Assembly: GCF_025997995.1 (NCBI RefSeq)
Contig: NZ_AP026683.1
Coordinates: 310,501 to 374,500 of the forward strand
Source: Sediminibacterium sp. TEGAF015
GTDB taxonomy: Bacteria > Bacteroidota > Bacteroidia > Chitinophagales > Chitinophagaceae
Length of the DNA stretch: 64,000 nt
Direction of reading: 5' to 3'
The position numbers and the translations under genes were made by a program. Shown piece after piece: positions 37,849 through 46,218 of the stretch. The notes beneath the pieces are model-generated. The model saw only the letters and a program-made list of their open reading frames with translations. It was not told where the DNA came from and did no database searches. Numbering within the stretch: the stretch's first letter is position 1; each line of letters opens with the position of its first letter.

Positions 37849-39147
37849 TTATTTAGCGCCTGCAAATTGATGATTAAAGTCTCCCTTGATTCTTTCCATT
37901 GGAGGATTGAAATATCCGAATTTTACAGAGGGGAACTCTTCGTGAATCAGATCCATTAATTGTTTTACACCCAGCATATCTCCTGTTTCACCCATACCAA
38001 TTTTACCCATATACCAGTCTGGATCAATATTGAAATTTCTCCATTGAATCATATTCAATTCTGTTTCGGCAATCAATTTTCTGAGTGCTTCATATTCAGC
38101 TTCACTGTCCGTAATTCCCGGAAATACAAAGTAATTGATACTTGTCCAGCCGCCGTACCTGCGAACTACTTTCAGGCTTTCAACTATGTCTTCAAACGCA
38201 TAGTTGTTAGGTCTGTAATAGGCTTCGTAAATATGTTTCTGAGCAGAATTGGTACTGACCCTGATACTGTTTAAACCTGCTTTGCAAAGTTCTTCTACTG
38301 CAGCGGGTTTAGATCCATTCGTATTAATATTAATACTTCCATTGTTGGTATGCTTTCTGATTTCAATAATAGACTGTTTGATGGTTTCCCACATCAGTAA
38401 GGGTTCGCCCTCACATCCCTGACCAAAACTGATTATAGGGAAGGGCGCATTGATTAAGTGAGGAACAGTGAACTCTACAATTTCTTCAGCACTTGGTTTG
38501 AATGTTAACCGGTCCTGTGTACTTACAATGGTTTCTTCTTCCGGCTGAAAAGAAATACAGCCAATACAGTTGGCATTGCAGGCGGGAGAAGTAGGTACCG
38601 GACATTCCCATCTGCCCAGCGAAAAGTTTCTTGCAGCCGGACAATGATAAGTCATACAGCAGTTTTCCATCAAATGCTTCACCAATCTGTTTTCCGGATA
38701 TGCTTTAAGTAAATGGGCTGTCCCCAATTCAATAGCATCCGAATCAAATCCTGCTGCTTCCTGTCGGATATCTTTTTCAATTCTTACAGCCGGAACATAG
38801 TTTTTGTCGTTCATCCAACCAACCGCTGTATAACAGAAAAGTGGTAATGTTGGTGCATCTGGCATGGTTTCATAGGCTGCTATAAATAGTCCTGTATAGG
38901 CAGGTGGTATAAATGCAGCAACTGCCCATCCTTTTTCACAAAGTCTCATTTCACCAGTTTGCACATCAACCCCAATACCTCTTCTTCCAGGTAATTCATA
39001 TAAATTACCTCCCTGTGGTAATTCTATCCACTGATTGGGTTCAACAGGAAACGCATCCCATCCGGCACGACCTACTGCATAGAGTGTTTCATCTTCAAAT
39101 ATATTTCCTTCGCCGTCGGAATATAGCAGGTATGGACTAGTTTGCAT
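37849..39147 (-). CDS. Radical SAM protein of unknown function, cysteine-rich
   Basis: 432 residues. The core is a radical SAM barrel whose cluster motif is C190-x3-C194-x2-C197 (CNANCIGC). The later ISFGQGCEGEPLLMW and SININTNGSKPAAV are typical barrel strands. The N-terminal 160 residues are unusual for the superfamily (YAVGRAGWDAFPVEPNQW, ELPGRRGIGVDVQTGE). Four more cysteines (163, 164, 169, 182) lie just before the cluster motif and could hold a second metal centre. The gene overlaps the membrane-protein gene upstream by 11 nt. I cannot name the reaction. Confidence 0.88.
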   Translation of the reverse strand: MQTSPYLLYSDGEGNIFEDETLYAVGRAGWDAFPVEPNQWIELPQGGNLYELPGRRGIGVDVQTGEMRLCEKGWAVAAFIPPAYTGLFIAAYETMPDAPTLPLFCYTAVGWMNDKNYVPAVRIEKDIRQEAAGFDSDAIELGTAHLLKAYPENRLVKHLMENCCMTYHCPAARNFSLGRWECPVPTSPACNANCIGCISFQPEEETIVSTQDRLTFKPSAEEIVEFTVPHLINAPFPIISFGQGCEGEPLLMWETIKQSIIEIRKHTNNGSININTNGSKPAAVEELCKAGLNSIRVSTNSAQKHIYEAYYRPNNYAFEDIVESLKVVRRYGGWTSINYFVFPGITDSEAEYEALRKLIAETELNMIQWRNFNIDPDWYMGKIGMGETGDMLGVKQLMDLIHEEFPSVKFGYFNPPMERIKGDFNHQFAGAK

Positions 39148-39697
39148 GAGTCGTTTTTTCTAAGTTTAATTTGGCATAGGTGTTGAATTCATGTTCTAAT
39201 GCCTCTGTGGTATTGGATTCCAATTCTTTTTGTAGCAGCTGATTGTTTTTGAAATCGATGGTTAACAAACCATCTTTCAAAACCACATTATTCAGTTCAG
39301 ACCAACTATACCTTTTTTTGGGGAAACTATTTTTTACAATTTCGTTCTCATCAAAGGCAATCTCTTCTGGAAACTTGACTTGTTTTTCTAGCATCGCAGC
39401 CAGTAAGTAAACCCATGCAATCCAAATTCCATCGGGTAAGGAATACCAACCTACGGCTCCAATTAATAAACCAAATCGATAATAAGGCGGTACCCCTCTT
39501 TTATTTTGCCAGATACAGTAAACCAGCCAGGCAAGTACCATGGCTGCAAAAACAAAACTTGCAACCCCTCTGCTAAAAGCTGTAAAGTAAGCTCCTATAA
39601 AAGCAATAGCAGCAATCAGCAACATGATTTGACTTACTAAGTCAACAGATGCAAAACTTCTTTTTTTCAGGACAATGATATAGTCGTAGGTTTTCAT
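39137..39697 (-). CDS. Small membrane protein with PH-like C-terminal segment
   Basis: 186 residues: about three or four membrane helices between residues 18 and 105, then a soluble tail (about 115-186). The tail segment KRYSWSELNNVVLKDGLLTI is the kind of strand pattern found in bacterial PH-like domains, though this is only a resemblance. Function unknown. It overlaps the agmatinase-family gene upstream by 4 nt and the radical SAM gene downstream by 11 nt, so the three are translationally linked. Confidence 0.75.
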   Translation of the reverse strand: MKTYDYIIVLKKRSFASVDLVSQIMLLIAAIAFIGAYFTAFSRGVASFVFAAMVLAWLVYCIWQNKRGVPPYYRFGLLIGAVGWYSLPDGIWIAWVYLLAAMLEKQVKFPEEIAFDENEIVKNSFPKKRYSWSELNNVVLKDGLLTIDFKNNQLLQKELESNTTEALEHEFNTYAKLNLEKTTHAN

Positions 39698-40728
39698 AAT
39701 ACCATCAAGTTACAAAGTCTCCACAAGATTCTTGCACCCACATTGCTGTCCCAGTCTGTCTGGCCAACGCCAATTTCAACCAGATCAAATCCAATCAGTT
39801 CTCTGCCGCTTTGTTTTATCTTTTTTAACAGGTAAATAATTTCTTCCGTTTCAAAACCTCCCGGTACAGGCGTTCCCGTGTTGGGGCAAAGTTTTCTGTC
39901 TAATCCATCTATATCAAAACTGATATACACTTTTTCTGGTAAGTGTGCAATGATTTCATCAGCCAGTTTACCCCAAGATTCACCTTCAAATTGCCTTTCC
40001 TTAATGTTCTTATCAAAATAGGTAATAACCCGGAAATTGCTGTTACAGATATAATCCCATTCCTGTTCACAGTAATCGCGGATTCCAACCTGCACCAGTT
40101 TGCTGATTTCGGGTATTTCCTTCAGTGCATTATGCATGATAGAAGCGTGCGAATAAGTAAAGTCTTCATACTTTTCTCTTAAATCGCAATGTGCATCAAT
40201 CTGAATAATGCCGAATGGGCCGTGCTTTTCAGCAAGTGCTTTCATTAACCCCAAGGGAGTACTATGATCACCACCTAAAATTCCAACCAATTTTCCTTTA
40301 TCCAGTAGGGCTTTGCTTTGTTCGTAAACCCAATTGTTCAGATAAACACTTCCTTCGTTAATTTCCTTAAGGCTTTTGCACATGAACTTGTTTTTGATCA
40401 GTTCTGCACCTTGGGAAATATAGTCGATATACAGCTCGGCTTCTTTTCTGAGATAATCCCCTTTAAGTAATAATTTTTTGTCGATTTCTTTCATGAAGAA
40501 ACCTTTTTTCCAGCCGGCATCACCATCCATATCCAATAAGTCTACCTGCATGCTGCTTTTAAAAACATGTTCAGCAGCCCTAGCTGTTCCTGCACCGTAG
40601 CTTACGGTTACCTCCCAAGGAACAGGAAGGATTACAACGCTTGATTCTTCTTCGGTGAAGGGTAGCCCAAAAATATTGTTATTGGGGTTGGCAACCGCAT
40701 TGGGGTTAAAGCCAGATAAGTCTGTCAT
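39694..40728 (-). CDS. Agmatinase/arginase family hydrolase
   Basis: 344 residues of ureohydrolase fold. Metal ligands of the binuclear Mn site are all visible: GGDHS, IDAHCDLR and SFDIDGLD, with the later TGTPVPGGFETEE. The family includes agmatinase, arginase, formimidoylglutamase and guanidine-acting enzymes. The sequence looks agmatinase-like, but the substrate is uncertain. It is the first gene of the minus-strand operon that continues with the membrane protein, radical SAM protein and two transporters. Confidence 0.9.
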   Translation of the reverse strand: MTDLSGFNPNAVANPNNNIFGLPFTEEESSVVILPVPWEVTVSYGAGTARAAEHVFKSSMQVDLLDMDGDAGWKKGFFMKEIDKKLLLKGDYLRKEAELYIDYISQGAELIKNKFMCKSLKEINEGSVYLNNWVYEQSKALLDKGKLVGILGGDHSTPLGLMKALAEKHGPFGIIQIDAHCDLREKYEDFTYSHASIMHNALKEIPEISKLVQVGIRDYCEQEWDYICNSNFRVITYFDKNIKERQFEGESWGKLADEIIAHLPEKVYISFDIDGLDRKLCPNTGTPVPGGFETEEIIYLLKKIKQSGRELIGFDLVEIGVGQTDWDSNVGARILWRLCNLMVL

Positions 40729-40794
40729 ATTGAGCAGTGTTGAAAACGGGGTGCAAGTTAGGTGCTAATTGTTAAAACCACACTATTTTATCGA

Positions 40795-41331
40795 TTATCT
40801 GGGCTCAAAATGCCTATTAAATGACACAAACAGGCTGCGGAAGGGTAAAAAAGAGACAAAATAGAGCAAATAAAGAGGTAATGCGGAAAAATGCAGTCCA
40901 TTATTGTATGCATCTACCATCGCAAAAAGCGGGATGAACCACTTGTATCTGTTTAAGATATATTCCATGCGCTTAGGCGCAAAACACAGGGGTAAAGCGG
41001 GAACCCACCAAATGAAGTTGTAATATATTTCTCCAGTAGTGCCCAGGTATGATAAATTGAACATATACAAAAACACAGTAGTTATCATTAGTAAACCTCT
41101 TATGGGAATAAAGAATGCGGCAATCACAAAACTGGAGCTGGCAACACTTAGGATTCCACTTATTTTGTTTCCAAACAATAGCAATGGTTGTTGATCGGCG
41201 CACTGATATGGGAGTTGCTGCAATAGCAGCATAGTTCCGAAAACAAGGAAAAGGGATCCAAGCAGAATGCGGGCAACAAAAAGTCTGAAATCTTCCCCAT
41301 TTTCTATTGTATTTTCTGAATTTTCAGACAT
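40795..41331 (-). CDS. Integral membrane protein of unknown function
   Basis: 178 residues with about four membrane helices (approximately 20-40, 60-78, 80-98, 135-165) and a polar N-terminus. Segments such as FRLFVARILLGSLFLVFGTML and NYNFIWWVP-like motifs recall DoxX or TQO-type small membrane proteins, but I cannot place it confidently. It lies upstream of the agmatinase-family gene on the same strand with a 66-bp gap, so it may belong to that transcript. It is divergent from ccmE. Confidence 0.7.
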   Translation of the reverse strand: MSENSENTIENGEDFRLFVARILLGSLFLVFGTMLLLQQLPYQCADQQPLLLFGNKISGILSVASSSFVIAAFFIPIRGLLMITTVFLYMFNLSYLGTTGEIYYNFIWWVPALPLCFAPKRMEYILNRYKWFIPLFAMVDAYNNGLHFSALPLYLLYFVSFLPFRSLFVSFNRHFEPR

Positions 41332-41387
41332 GTTATGCTATTGTATAAGGTTAAAAATTTTAACAGGACACAAGTAACAACAATTCA

Positions 41388-41416
41388 TTGAACCTATTGT
41401 TTTTAAGTTACCTTTG
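41388..41416 (+). promoter_or_regulatory. Predicted ccmEF promoter
   Basis: TTG at 41388-41390, 18 nt, and an exact -7 box TACCTTTG at 41409-41416. The ccmE ATG at 41433 leaves a short leader of about 10 nt. Confidence 0.55.
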
Positions 41417-41432
41417 TGCCACAATTCAGATC

Positions 41433-41840
41433 ATGAAAACAACGCATATCATTATTCTTGTATTAATTGCCGCGGCCATAGCTGTGCTGGTTCAGTACAG
41501 CGGTGACCTGACAACTTATGAAACCATAGCTTCTGCCAAAGAAAAGGAAGGAAAGTTTGTAAACTTAATAGCAAAGCTAGACACAACGCAGGCAATAGAA
41601 TACGATGCTGTTAAGAACCCTAATTATCTTAGTTTCACTGCTATTGACACATTGGGTAATTCAATAAAAGTGGTATATCATGATACCAAGCCCACCGATA
41701 TGGAAAAAAGTGAGAGAATTGTTTTGAAAGGGAAGGTTCAAAATAATCAGTTTGAGTGTGAACATATCTTATTGAAATGTCCATCCAAATACAAGGACGA
41801 TCCCAGCGCTATGCAGAAACAGCTGCAAACTTCTAATTAA
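41433..41840 (+). CDS. ccmE: Cytochrome c maturation protein CcmE, CxxxY type
   Basis: 135 residues from the ATG at 41433. A membrane anchor (about 5-20) is followed by the OB-fold heme-chaperone domain. CcmE binds heme covalently in the periplasm and hands it to CcmF. Classical CcmE uses His in an HxxxY motif; here the matching position is Cys: C116-P-S-K-Y120 in LLKCPSKYKDD. CxxxY variants are known from Desulfovibrio and archaea. ccmF follows after 28 bp. Other ccm genes are not in the window. Confidence 0.88.
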   Translation: MKTTHIIILVLIAAAIAVLVQYSGDLTTYETIASAKEKEGKFVNLIAKLDTTQAIEYDAVKNPNYLSFTAIDTLGNSIKVVYHDTKPTDMEKSERIVLKGKVQNNQFECEHILLKCPSKYKDDPSAMQKQLQTSN

Positions 41841-41868
41841 CTTATATTCTATACCATAAGCTAACTTC

Positions 41869-44313
41869 ATGAATTATATTGGAGAACACCTGTTGCCGGG
41901 TCAGATAGGACATTTTTTTGCAGTCCTGAGTTTAGTTGCTTCTTTGTTGGCAACTTTTGCTTTTTATAAAGCTTCCAGTGTTGCAACGGAAGAACAAAAA
42001 TCTTGGAAGATACTGGCCCGATGGTCATTCGCAGTTGAGTCAGTAAGTATCCTGGTATTGTTTGGTTCATTGTATTACATCATTTCCAATCATCTTTTCG
42101 AATACAAATATGCATACACGCACAGCGATTTAAGCTTGCAGTTCGAATACCTGCTAAGTTGTTTCTGGGAAGGGCAGGAAGGTAGTTTTATGTTGTGGAG
42201 TTTCTGGCATTGTGTATTGGGATGGATGATTATTTGGAAAGGCGGCAAGTGGGAAGCTCCCGTAATGACTGTTATTGGATTTGCACAGTTTTTTATGGCA
42301 ACTATGTTATTGGGAATATATTTCTTTGGAGCAAAAGTGGGTATAAGTCCGTTTGCACTTTTAAGGAATGAGATGGATGCCCCTATTTTTAGTCAGCCCA
42401 ATTATCTAGAATTCATAAAAGACGGAACGGGTTTAAATACCTTATTGCAGAACTATTGGATGGTAATTCATCCGCCGATTCTTTTTCTTGGATTCGCTTC
42501 TACCATTGTTCCATTTGCTTATGCAATGGCAGGACTTGCTAAAAAAGATCATGATTGGGTAAAGCCAGCGTTGCCATGGGCTTCTTTTTCCGCAGCAGTT
42601 TTAGGAACGGGTATCATGATGGGGGGGGCATGGGCGTATGAAAGTTTATCTTTCGGAGGATACTGGGCCTGGGATCCGGTTGAGAATGCTTCCTTGGTTC
42701 CATGGTTAACGCTGATTGCAGGCTTACACACCAATTTAATTTACAAGAGTAGCGGGTACTCTTTAAGACCTACTTATTTCTTCTATATTATTAGTTTTTC
42801 GTTGATATTATATTCCTCTTTCTTAACTAAGAGTGGTATTCTGGGGGATACTTCTGTACATTCCTTTACCGACATGGGGCTAAATGCACAGTTGCTGCTT
42901 TTTGTTTTGATATTCTTTATTCCAGGAATGATCTTATTCTTTGTCCGATACAAATCAATTCCGTCCATTCAGAAAGAAGAAAGTACATATAGCAGGGAGT
43001 TCTGGATGTTCATAGGTTCACTGGTATTGTTTTTGTCTGGGATGGTAATTATTGCCAAAACATCTACGCCAGTTTGGAACAAGGTTTTTGGAACCAATAT
43101 TGCCCCACCTCAGGATCCGGAATTTGCACATAACCAGATTCAGATTTTTGTGGCGATCATTTTAGGTATTTTGACGGCTACTACCCAATATTTAAAGTAT
43201 AAGGATACACCCAATGGATTTTTCTGGAAAAAAATAATGGTGCCCACTGTTATCGCAATTGTTATTTCAGCTGCCATTAGTATTTGGGGTGATATTTCCT
43301 ACACCAAAAAAGGCGCTGGCTTTTTAGCGGCTATTCATTTAGGGATTTTTGCCGCCGTATATGCAGTAGTTGCAAACACCGCTTATATCTGGCTGGGATT
43401 AAAAGGAAAAGTCAAAGCTGCCGGGGCCTCTGTTGCACATATTGGGTTTGGGTTGGCGCTAGTGGGTATTCTTATATCCTCGGGTAAAAAAACGGTTCTT
43501 AGCTGGAATACAACTGGGGTAACACCTTTGAGTGTAGAAAGTAAAGATGAAAAAGGGAATCCTGCCGGTGATCCAGCGGAAAACTTAACCTTGTTTAAAG
43601 CAGTAGCAACGGATATGGGTAGGTATATGGTAACCTATACGATGGACACAACAAATCCCAGAGATCGTAAAAGATATTTTGAAATTGATTTCAAAGCCAA
43701 GGATGGCAGCGAGCAGTTCAAGCTATACCCCGATGTAATCAAGAACAATAAAGGGATGGAAGGCTTTGCCGCAAATCCTGCCGCACAACACTACTGGCAT
43801 AAAGATATTTTTGTTTACATTACTTCCTTCCAGGAAAACAGATCCGCGGATACCGTTAGTTTTAAGAACAGAACGGTTAAAGTAAGCGATACTTTGTTTT
43901 ATGGAAATGGCATGATGATTCTAAATAAAGTATCCGTTAATCCTGCTGAATTGGCATCGAAATACAATAAGGACGAAACGGCACTGTTTCTGGACATGAC
44001 CGTTATTTCCAAAGAAGGAAAACAGTATCGGGCATATCCGGGTATAGCTTTAAAGGGACAGGAATTAAGGTCATTGCCGGATAGTATTATCTCGCAAAGC
44101 CTGGTACTGAAGTTCAATAAAGTAATTAACCAGGAGAAAGGAGAACTGGAAATAGGCGTTAAGGAGAGTGGCAATATTACCGACCTAATTACATTGAAAG
44201 TATATGAGTTCCCAATGATTAACCTGCTATGGCTGGGAATAGTGATTATGGTAACAGGTTTTGTGATGTCGATTGTACAACGTGTTAAACAAATTGCAAA
44301 AAGTACCCTCTAA
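41869..44313 (+). CDS. ccmF: Cytochrome c heme lyase subunit CcmF
   Basis: 814 residues with about 14-15 membrane helices. It carries the tryptophan-rich heme-handling WWD motif, GGYWAWDPVENASLVPW, at about 260-277, and VIHPPILFLGFAS and LTKSGILGDTSVHSF nearby. A large periplasmic domain lies between about 560 and 780. CcmF receives heme from CcmE and attaches it to CxxCH motifs of apocytochromes c. Longer than the E. coli protein (about 650), as is usual when the periplasmic part is enlarged. Confidence 0.95.
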   Translation: MNYIGEHLLPGQIGHFFAVLSLVASLLATFAFYKASSVATEEQKSWKILARWSFAVESVSILVLFGSLYYIISNHLFEYKYAYTHSDLSLQFEYLLSCFWEGQEGSFMLWSFWHCVLGWMIIWKGGKWEAPVMTVIGFAQFFMATMLLGIYFFGAKVGISPFALLRNEMDAPIFSQPNYLEFIKDGTGLNTLLQNYWMVIHPPILFLGFASTIVPFAYAMAGLAKKDHDWVKPALPWASFSAAVLGTGIMMGGAWAYESLSFGGYWAWDPVENASLVPWLTLIAGLHTNLIYKSSGYSLRPTYFFYIISFSLILYSSFLTKSGILGDTSVHSFTDMGLNAQLLLFVLIFFIPGMILFFVRYKSIPSIQKEESTYSREFWMFIGSLVLFLSGMVIIAKTSTPVWNKVFGTNIAPPQDPEFAHNQIQIFVAIILGILTATTQYLKYKDTPNGFFWKKIMVPTVIAIVISAAISIWGDISYTKKGAGFLAAIHLGIFAAVYAVVANTAYIWLGLKGKVKAAGASVAHIGFGLALVGILISSGKKTVLSWNTTGVTPLSVESKDEKGNPAGDPAENLTLFKAVATDMGRYMVTYTMDTTNPRDRKRYFEIDFKAKDGSEQFKLYPDVIKNNKGMEGFAANPAAQHYWHKDIFVYITSFQENRSADTVSFKNRTVKVSDTLFYGNGMMILNKVSVNPAELASKYNKDETALFLDMTVISKEGKQYRAYPGIALKGQELRSLPDSIISQSLVLKFNKVINQEKGELEIGVKESGNITDLITLKVYEFPMINLLWLGIVIMVTGFVMSIVQRVKQIAKSTL

Positions 44314-44385
44314 TACTGGCAGCAAAGGTTACATTTTCTGTGTCATTGTATTAATATTAGTCTGATTTGACTAAATTCATACTGA

Positions 44386-45000
44386 ATGGGCACTAAATTT
44401 CTCTATATCGTTTTGCTGCTTTGTGGCATTTGCTTTACCGGACTTATAAAGGCCCAGGACAAAGGCGTTCACGATACAATAAGAGTTTACGCTTATATTA
44501 CCCCGGAAGGAGACACAATTGGCGAGTCATGGCTTCCTAATGTAGAAGTGATTGGCAGGTTAAATGCTGCAGGTAGAAAGTATTGGGCAGAATGGACTCG
44601 TTTGCGCAATGCTGTTTATGTTACTTATCCATATGCAAAAGCTGCTTCAAGAATAATTAATGAAATCAATCTGCAATTGGTGAATGTATCTGATAAACAG
44701 TTGCGCAGAAAAATAATTCGTTCCAGAGAAAAGGAAATGAAAAAACAATTTACGGATCAGTTAACTAAACTTTCTGTTTATCAGGGAAGGGTACTCATGA
44801 AATTAATCAACCGCGAAACTGGTAATAACTGTTATGAAATTATTGAGGAGTACAAGGGTTTTATGACAGCTGCTTTCTGGCAAACAGTTGCTTTCGTCTT
44901 TGGCAGTAATTTGAAACAGCCCTATGATCCTGGAACGAAAGATGCAGAGATGGAAAAAATTGTTAGAGATGTAGCTCGAATGTATGGCTATCCTGGTTGA
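44386..45000 (+). CDS. DUF4294 family secreted protein
   Basis: 204 residues with a signal peptide (about 1-23, GLIKAQ). The domain has the family features: VYAYITPEGDTIGESWLPNV, RKYWAEWTRLRNAVYVTYPYAK and LMKLINRETGNNCYEIIEEYKG, then FWQTVAFVFGSNLKQPYDP. DUF4294 proteins are restricted to Bacteroidota and have no known activity. The 3' end overlaps the convergent aat gene by 13 nt. Confidence 0.85.
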   Translation: MGTKFLYIVLLLCGICFTGLIKAQDKGVHDTIRVYAYITPEGDTIGESWLPNVEVIGRLNAAGRKYWAEWTRLRNAVYVTYPYAKAASRIINEINLQLVNVSDKQLRRKIIRSREKEMKKQFTDQLTKLSVYQGRVLMKLINRETGNNCYEIIEEYKGFMTAAFWQTVAFVFGSNLKQPYDPGTKDAEMEKIVRDVARMYGYPG

Positions 45001-45635
45001 AGATAGTTTTGTAAATATCTTTTGAATTCTTTTCTCGATATCATTTCTGCACCCAGACTTGCTAAGTGTTCAGTATACACCTGACAGTCAATTAAAACAA
45101 CATTTTCTCTTATCAGTTGATTCACTAGTTGAATAAAAGCAAATTTGCTAGCATTGGAAACATGACTGAACATGCTTTCACCAAAAAACAATTTGCCCAT
45201 TCTTATTCCATATAATCCTCCAACCAGTACACCGTTTTTACGGGCTTCAGCAGAAATAGCCAATCCTTCCTTATGTAATTTACAATAGGCTGCTTCAACT
45301 TCATCTGTTATCCATGTTCCCGATTGCCCTGGTCTATTATTCACTTTGCAATAATGAATCACTTCTGAAAAACAGGTATTTATTGAGAAACTAAATTCCT
45401 CTTTTTTGATTACTTGCTTCATGCTTTTGCTGACGTATAATTTTTCAGGAAATAATACGAATCTGGGATCGGGACTCCACCATAATGGGGTATTGCCTTC
45501 ATACCAGGGAAAGATACCTTCCTGATAGGCCAGTTTTAACCTTTCAGTTGATAAATCTCCACCAATAGCCAATAAGCCATCCTCCAATGCATCATCAACA
45601 GGTGGGAATACTAGTTTGGAGGAAAGAATATGCAT
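44988..45635 (-). CDS. aat: Leucyl/phenylalanyl-tRNA--protein transferase
   Basis: 215 residues. It transfers Leu or Phe from tRNA to proteins with N-terminal Arg or Lys, making primary N-degrons. Motifs are LLAIGGDLS near residue 23 (with L shifted: GLLAIGGDLSTERL), YQEGIFPWYEG, WWSPDPRFVLFPEKL, GTWITDEVEAAYCKLH and GGLYGIRMGKLFFGESMFS. Its start codon overlaps the clpS stop by 1 nt (TGATG), coupling the degron maker with its reader. Confidence 0.96.
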   Translation of the reverse strand: MHILSSKLVFPPVDDALEDGLLAIGGDLSTERLKLAYQEGIFPWYEGNTPLWWSPDPRFVLFPEKLYVSKSMKQVIKKEEFSFSINTCFSEVIHYCKVNNRPGQSGTWITDEVEAAYCKLHKEGLAISAEARKNGVLVGGLYGIRMGKLFFGESMFSHVSNASKFAFIQLVNQLIRENVVLIDCQVYTEHLASLGAEMISRKEFKRYLQNYLQPG

Positions 45636-45940
45636 CAGGCGTTTAGTTCTACTGTAGCGCCAATCCCTCTTTCTGTAATACTATTACACATTGGTTTTAA
45701 TGTGTCGTAATCTCCCTTTTTAACTGCATACTTGCCTTTATAATGAATAAACATGGCACACTGCTCTGCTTGTTCAAGCGTGTGTCCACATATTTCCATC
45801 AACGTTTCAATTACCCAGTCAAACGTATTGACTTCATCGTTCCAGACAATCAAACTATACTGATCAGTAGTGAGCGTGTCGGTATCAGTGTCTGGGGATT
45901 CCCAGATTTGCGGATTATTGGAGGAATAAAGATTCGACAT
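45635..45940 (-). CDS. clpS: ATP-dependent Clp protease adaptor ClpS
   Basis: 101 residues. ClpS binds proteins with N-terminal Leu, Phe, Tyr or Trp and delivers them to ClpAP. The family core is present: LIVWNDEVNTFDWVIETLM, where the Asn-Asp-Glu segment binds the free N-terminus, and HTLEQAEQCAMFIHYKGKYAVKKG. A flexible acidic N-terminus of about 25 residues precedes it. It forms a two-gene N-degron unit with aat. Confidence 0.96.
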   Translation of the reverse strand: MSNLYSSNNPQIWESPDTDTDTLTTDQYSLIVWNDEVNTFDWVIETLMEICGHTLEQAEQCAMFIHYKGKYAVKKGDYDTLKPMCNSITERGIGATVELNA

Positions 45941-46011
45941 GCGGTAAAATTATAGAATAGGTGTTGATTTCAAAAAAAATGAAAATTTGTTTTGAAAAAA
46001 AACGATTTTTT

Positions 46012-46042
46012 TTTGCTGTTTACATTTCAGACCCTATTTTTG
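46012..46042 (+). promoter_or_regulatory. tRNA-Val promoter, full Bacteroidota consensus
   Basis: TTTG (46012-46015), exactly 19 nt, and TATTTTTG (46035-46042). This matches the TTTG-N19-TAnnTTTG consensus in full and lies 16 nt upstream of the tRNA. It is the best promoter in the window. Confidence 0.75.
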
Positions 46043-46058
46043 CACTCCCAAACAATAA

Positions 46059-46133
46059 GGGAGCATAGCTCAGTTGGTTTAGAGCATCTGCCTTACAAGC
46101 AGAGGGTCCGCGGTTCGAACCCGTGTGCTCCCA
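46059..46133 (+). tRNA. tRNA-Val (anticodon TAC)
   Basis: 75 nt fold as a complete cloverleaf: acceptor arms GGGAGCA (46059-46065) and TGCTCCC (46126-46132) with discriminator A133; D arm GCTC/GAGC; anticodon stem TCTGC/GCAGA around loop CTTACAA with anticodon TAC; T arm CGCGG-TTCGAAC-CCGTG. The 3' CCA is not encoded. A consensus promoter and an intrinsic terminator flank it. Confidence 0.97.
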
Positions 46134-46134
46134 C

Positions 46135-46166
46135 AAGGTCTCGAGTTTTACTCGGGACTTTTTTAT
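46135..46166 (+). terminator. Intrinsic terminator after tRNA-Val
   Basis: An 11-bp stem (46135-46145 with 46151-46161, two G-U pairs) and a 5-nt loop are followed by a T run. It begins 2 nt after the tRNA. Confidence 0.85.
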
Positions 46167-46218
46167 TTTCACAACTCTCTGTTTTATTGGTTAAATTGAG
46201 TTGCGTCAACTCTCAATT

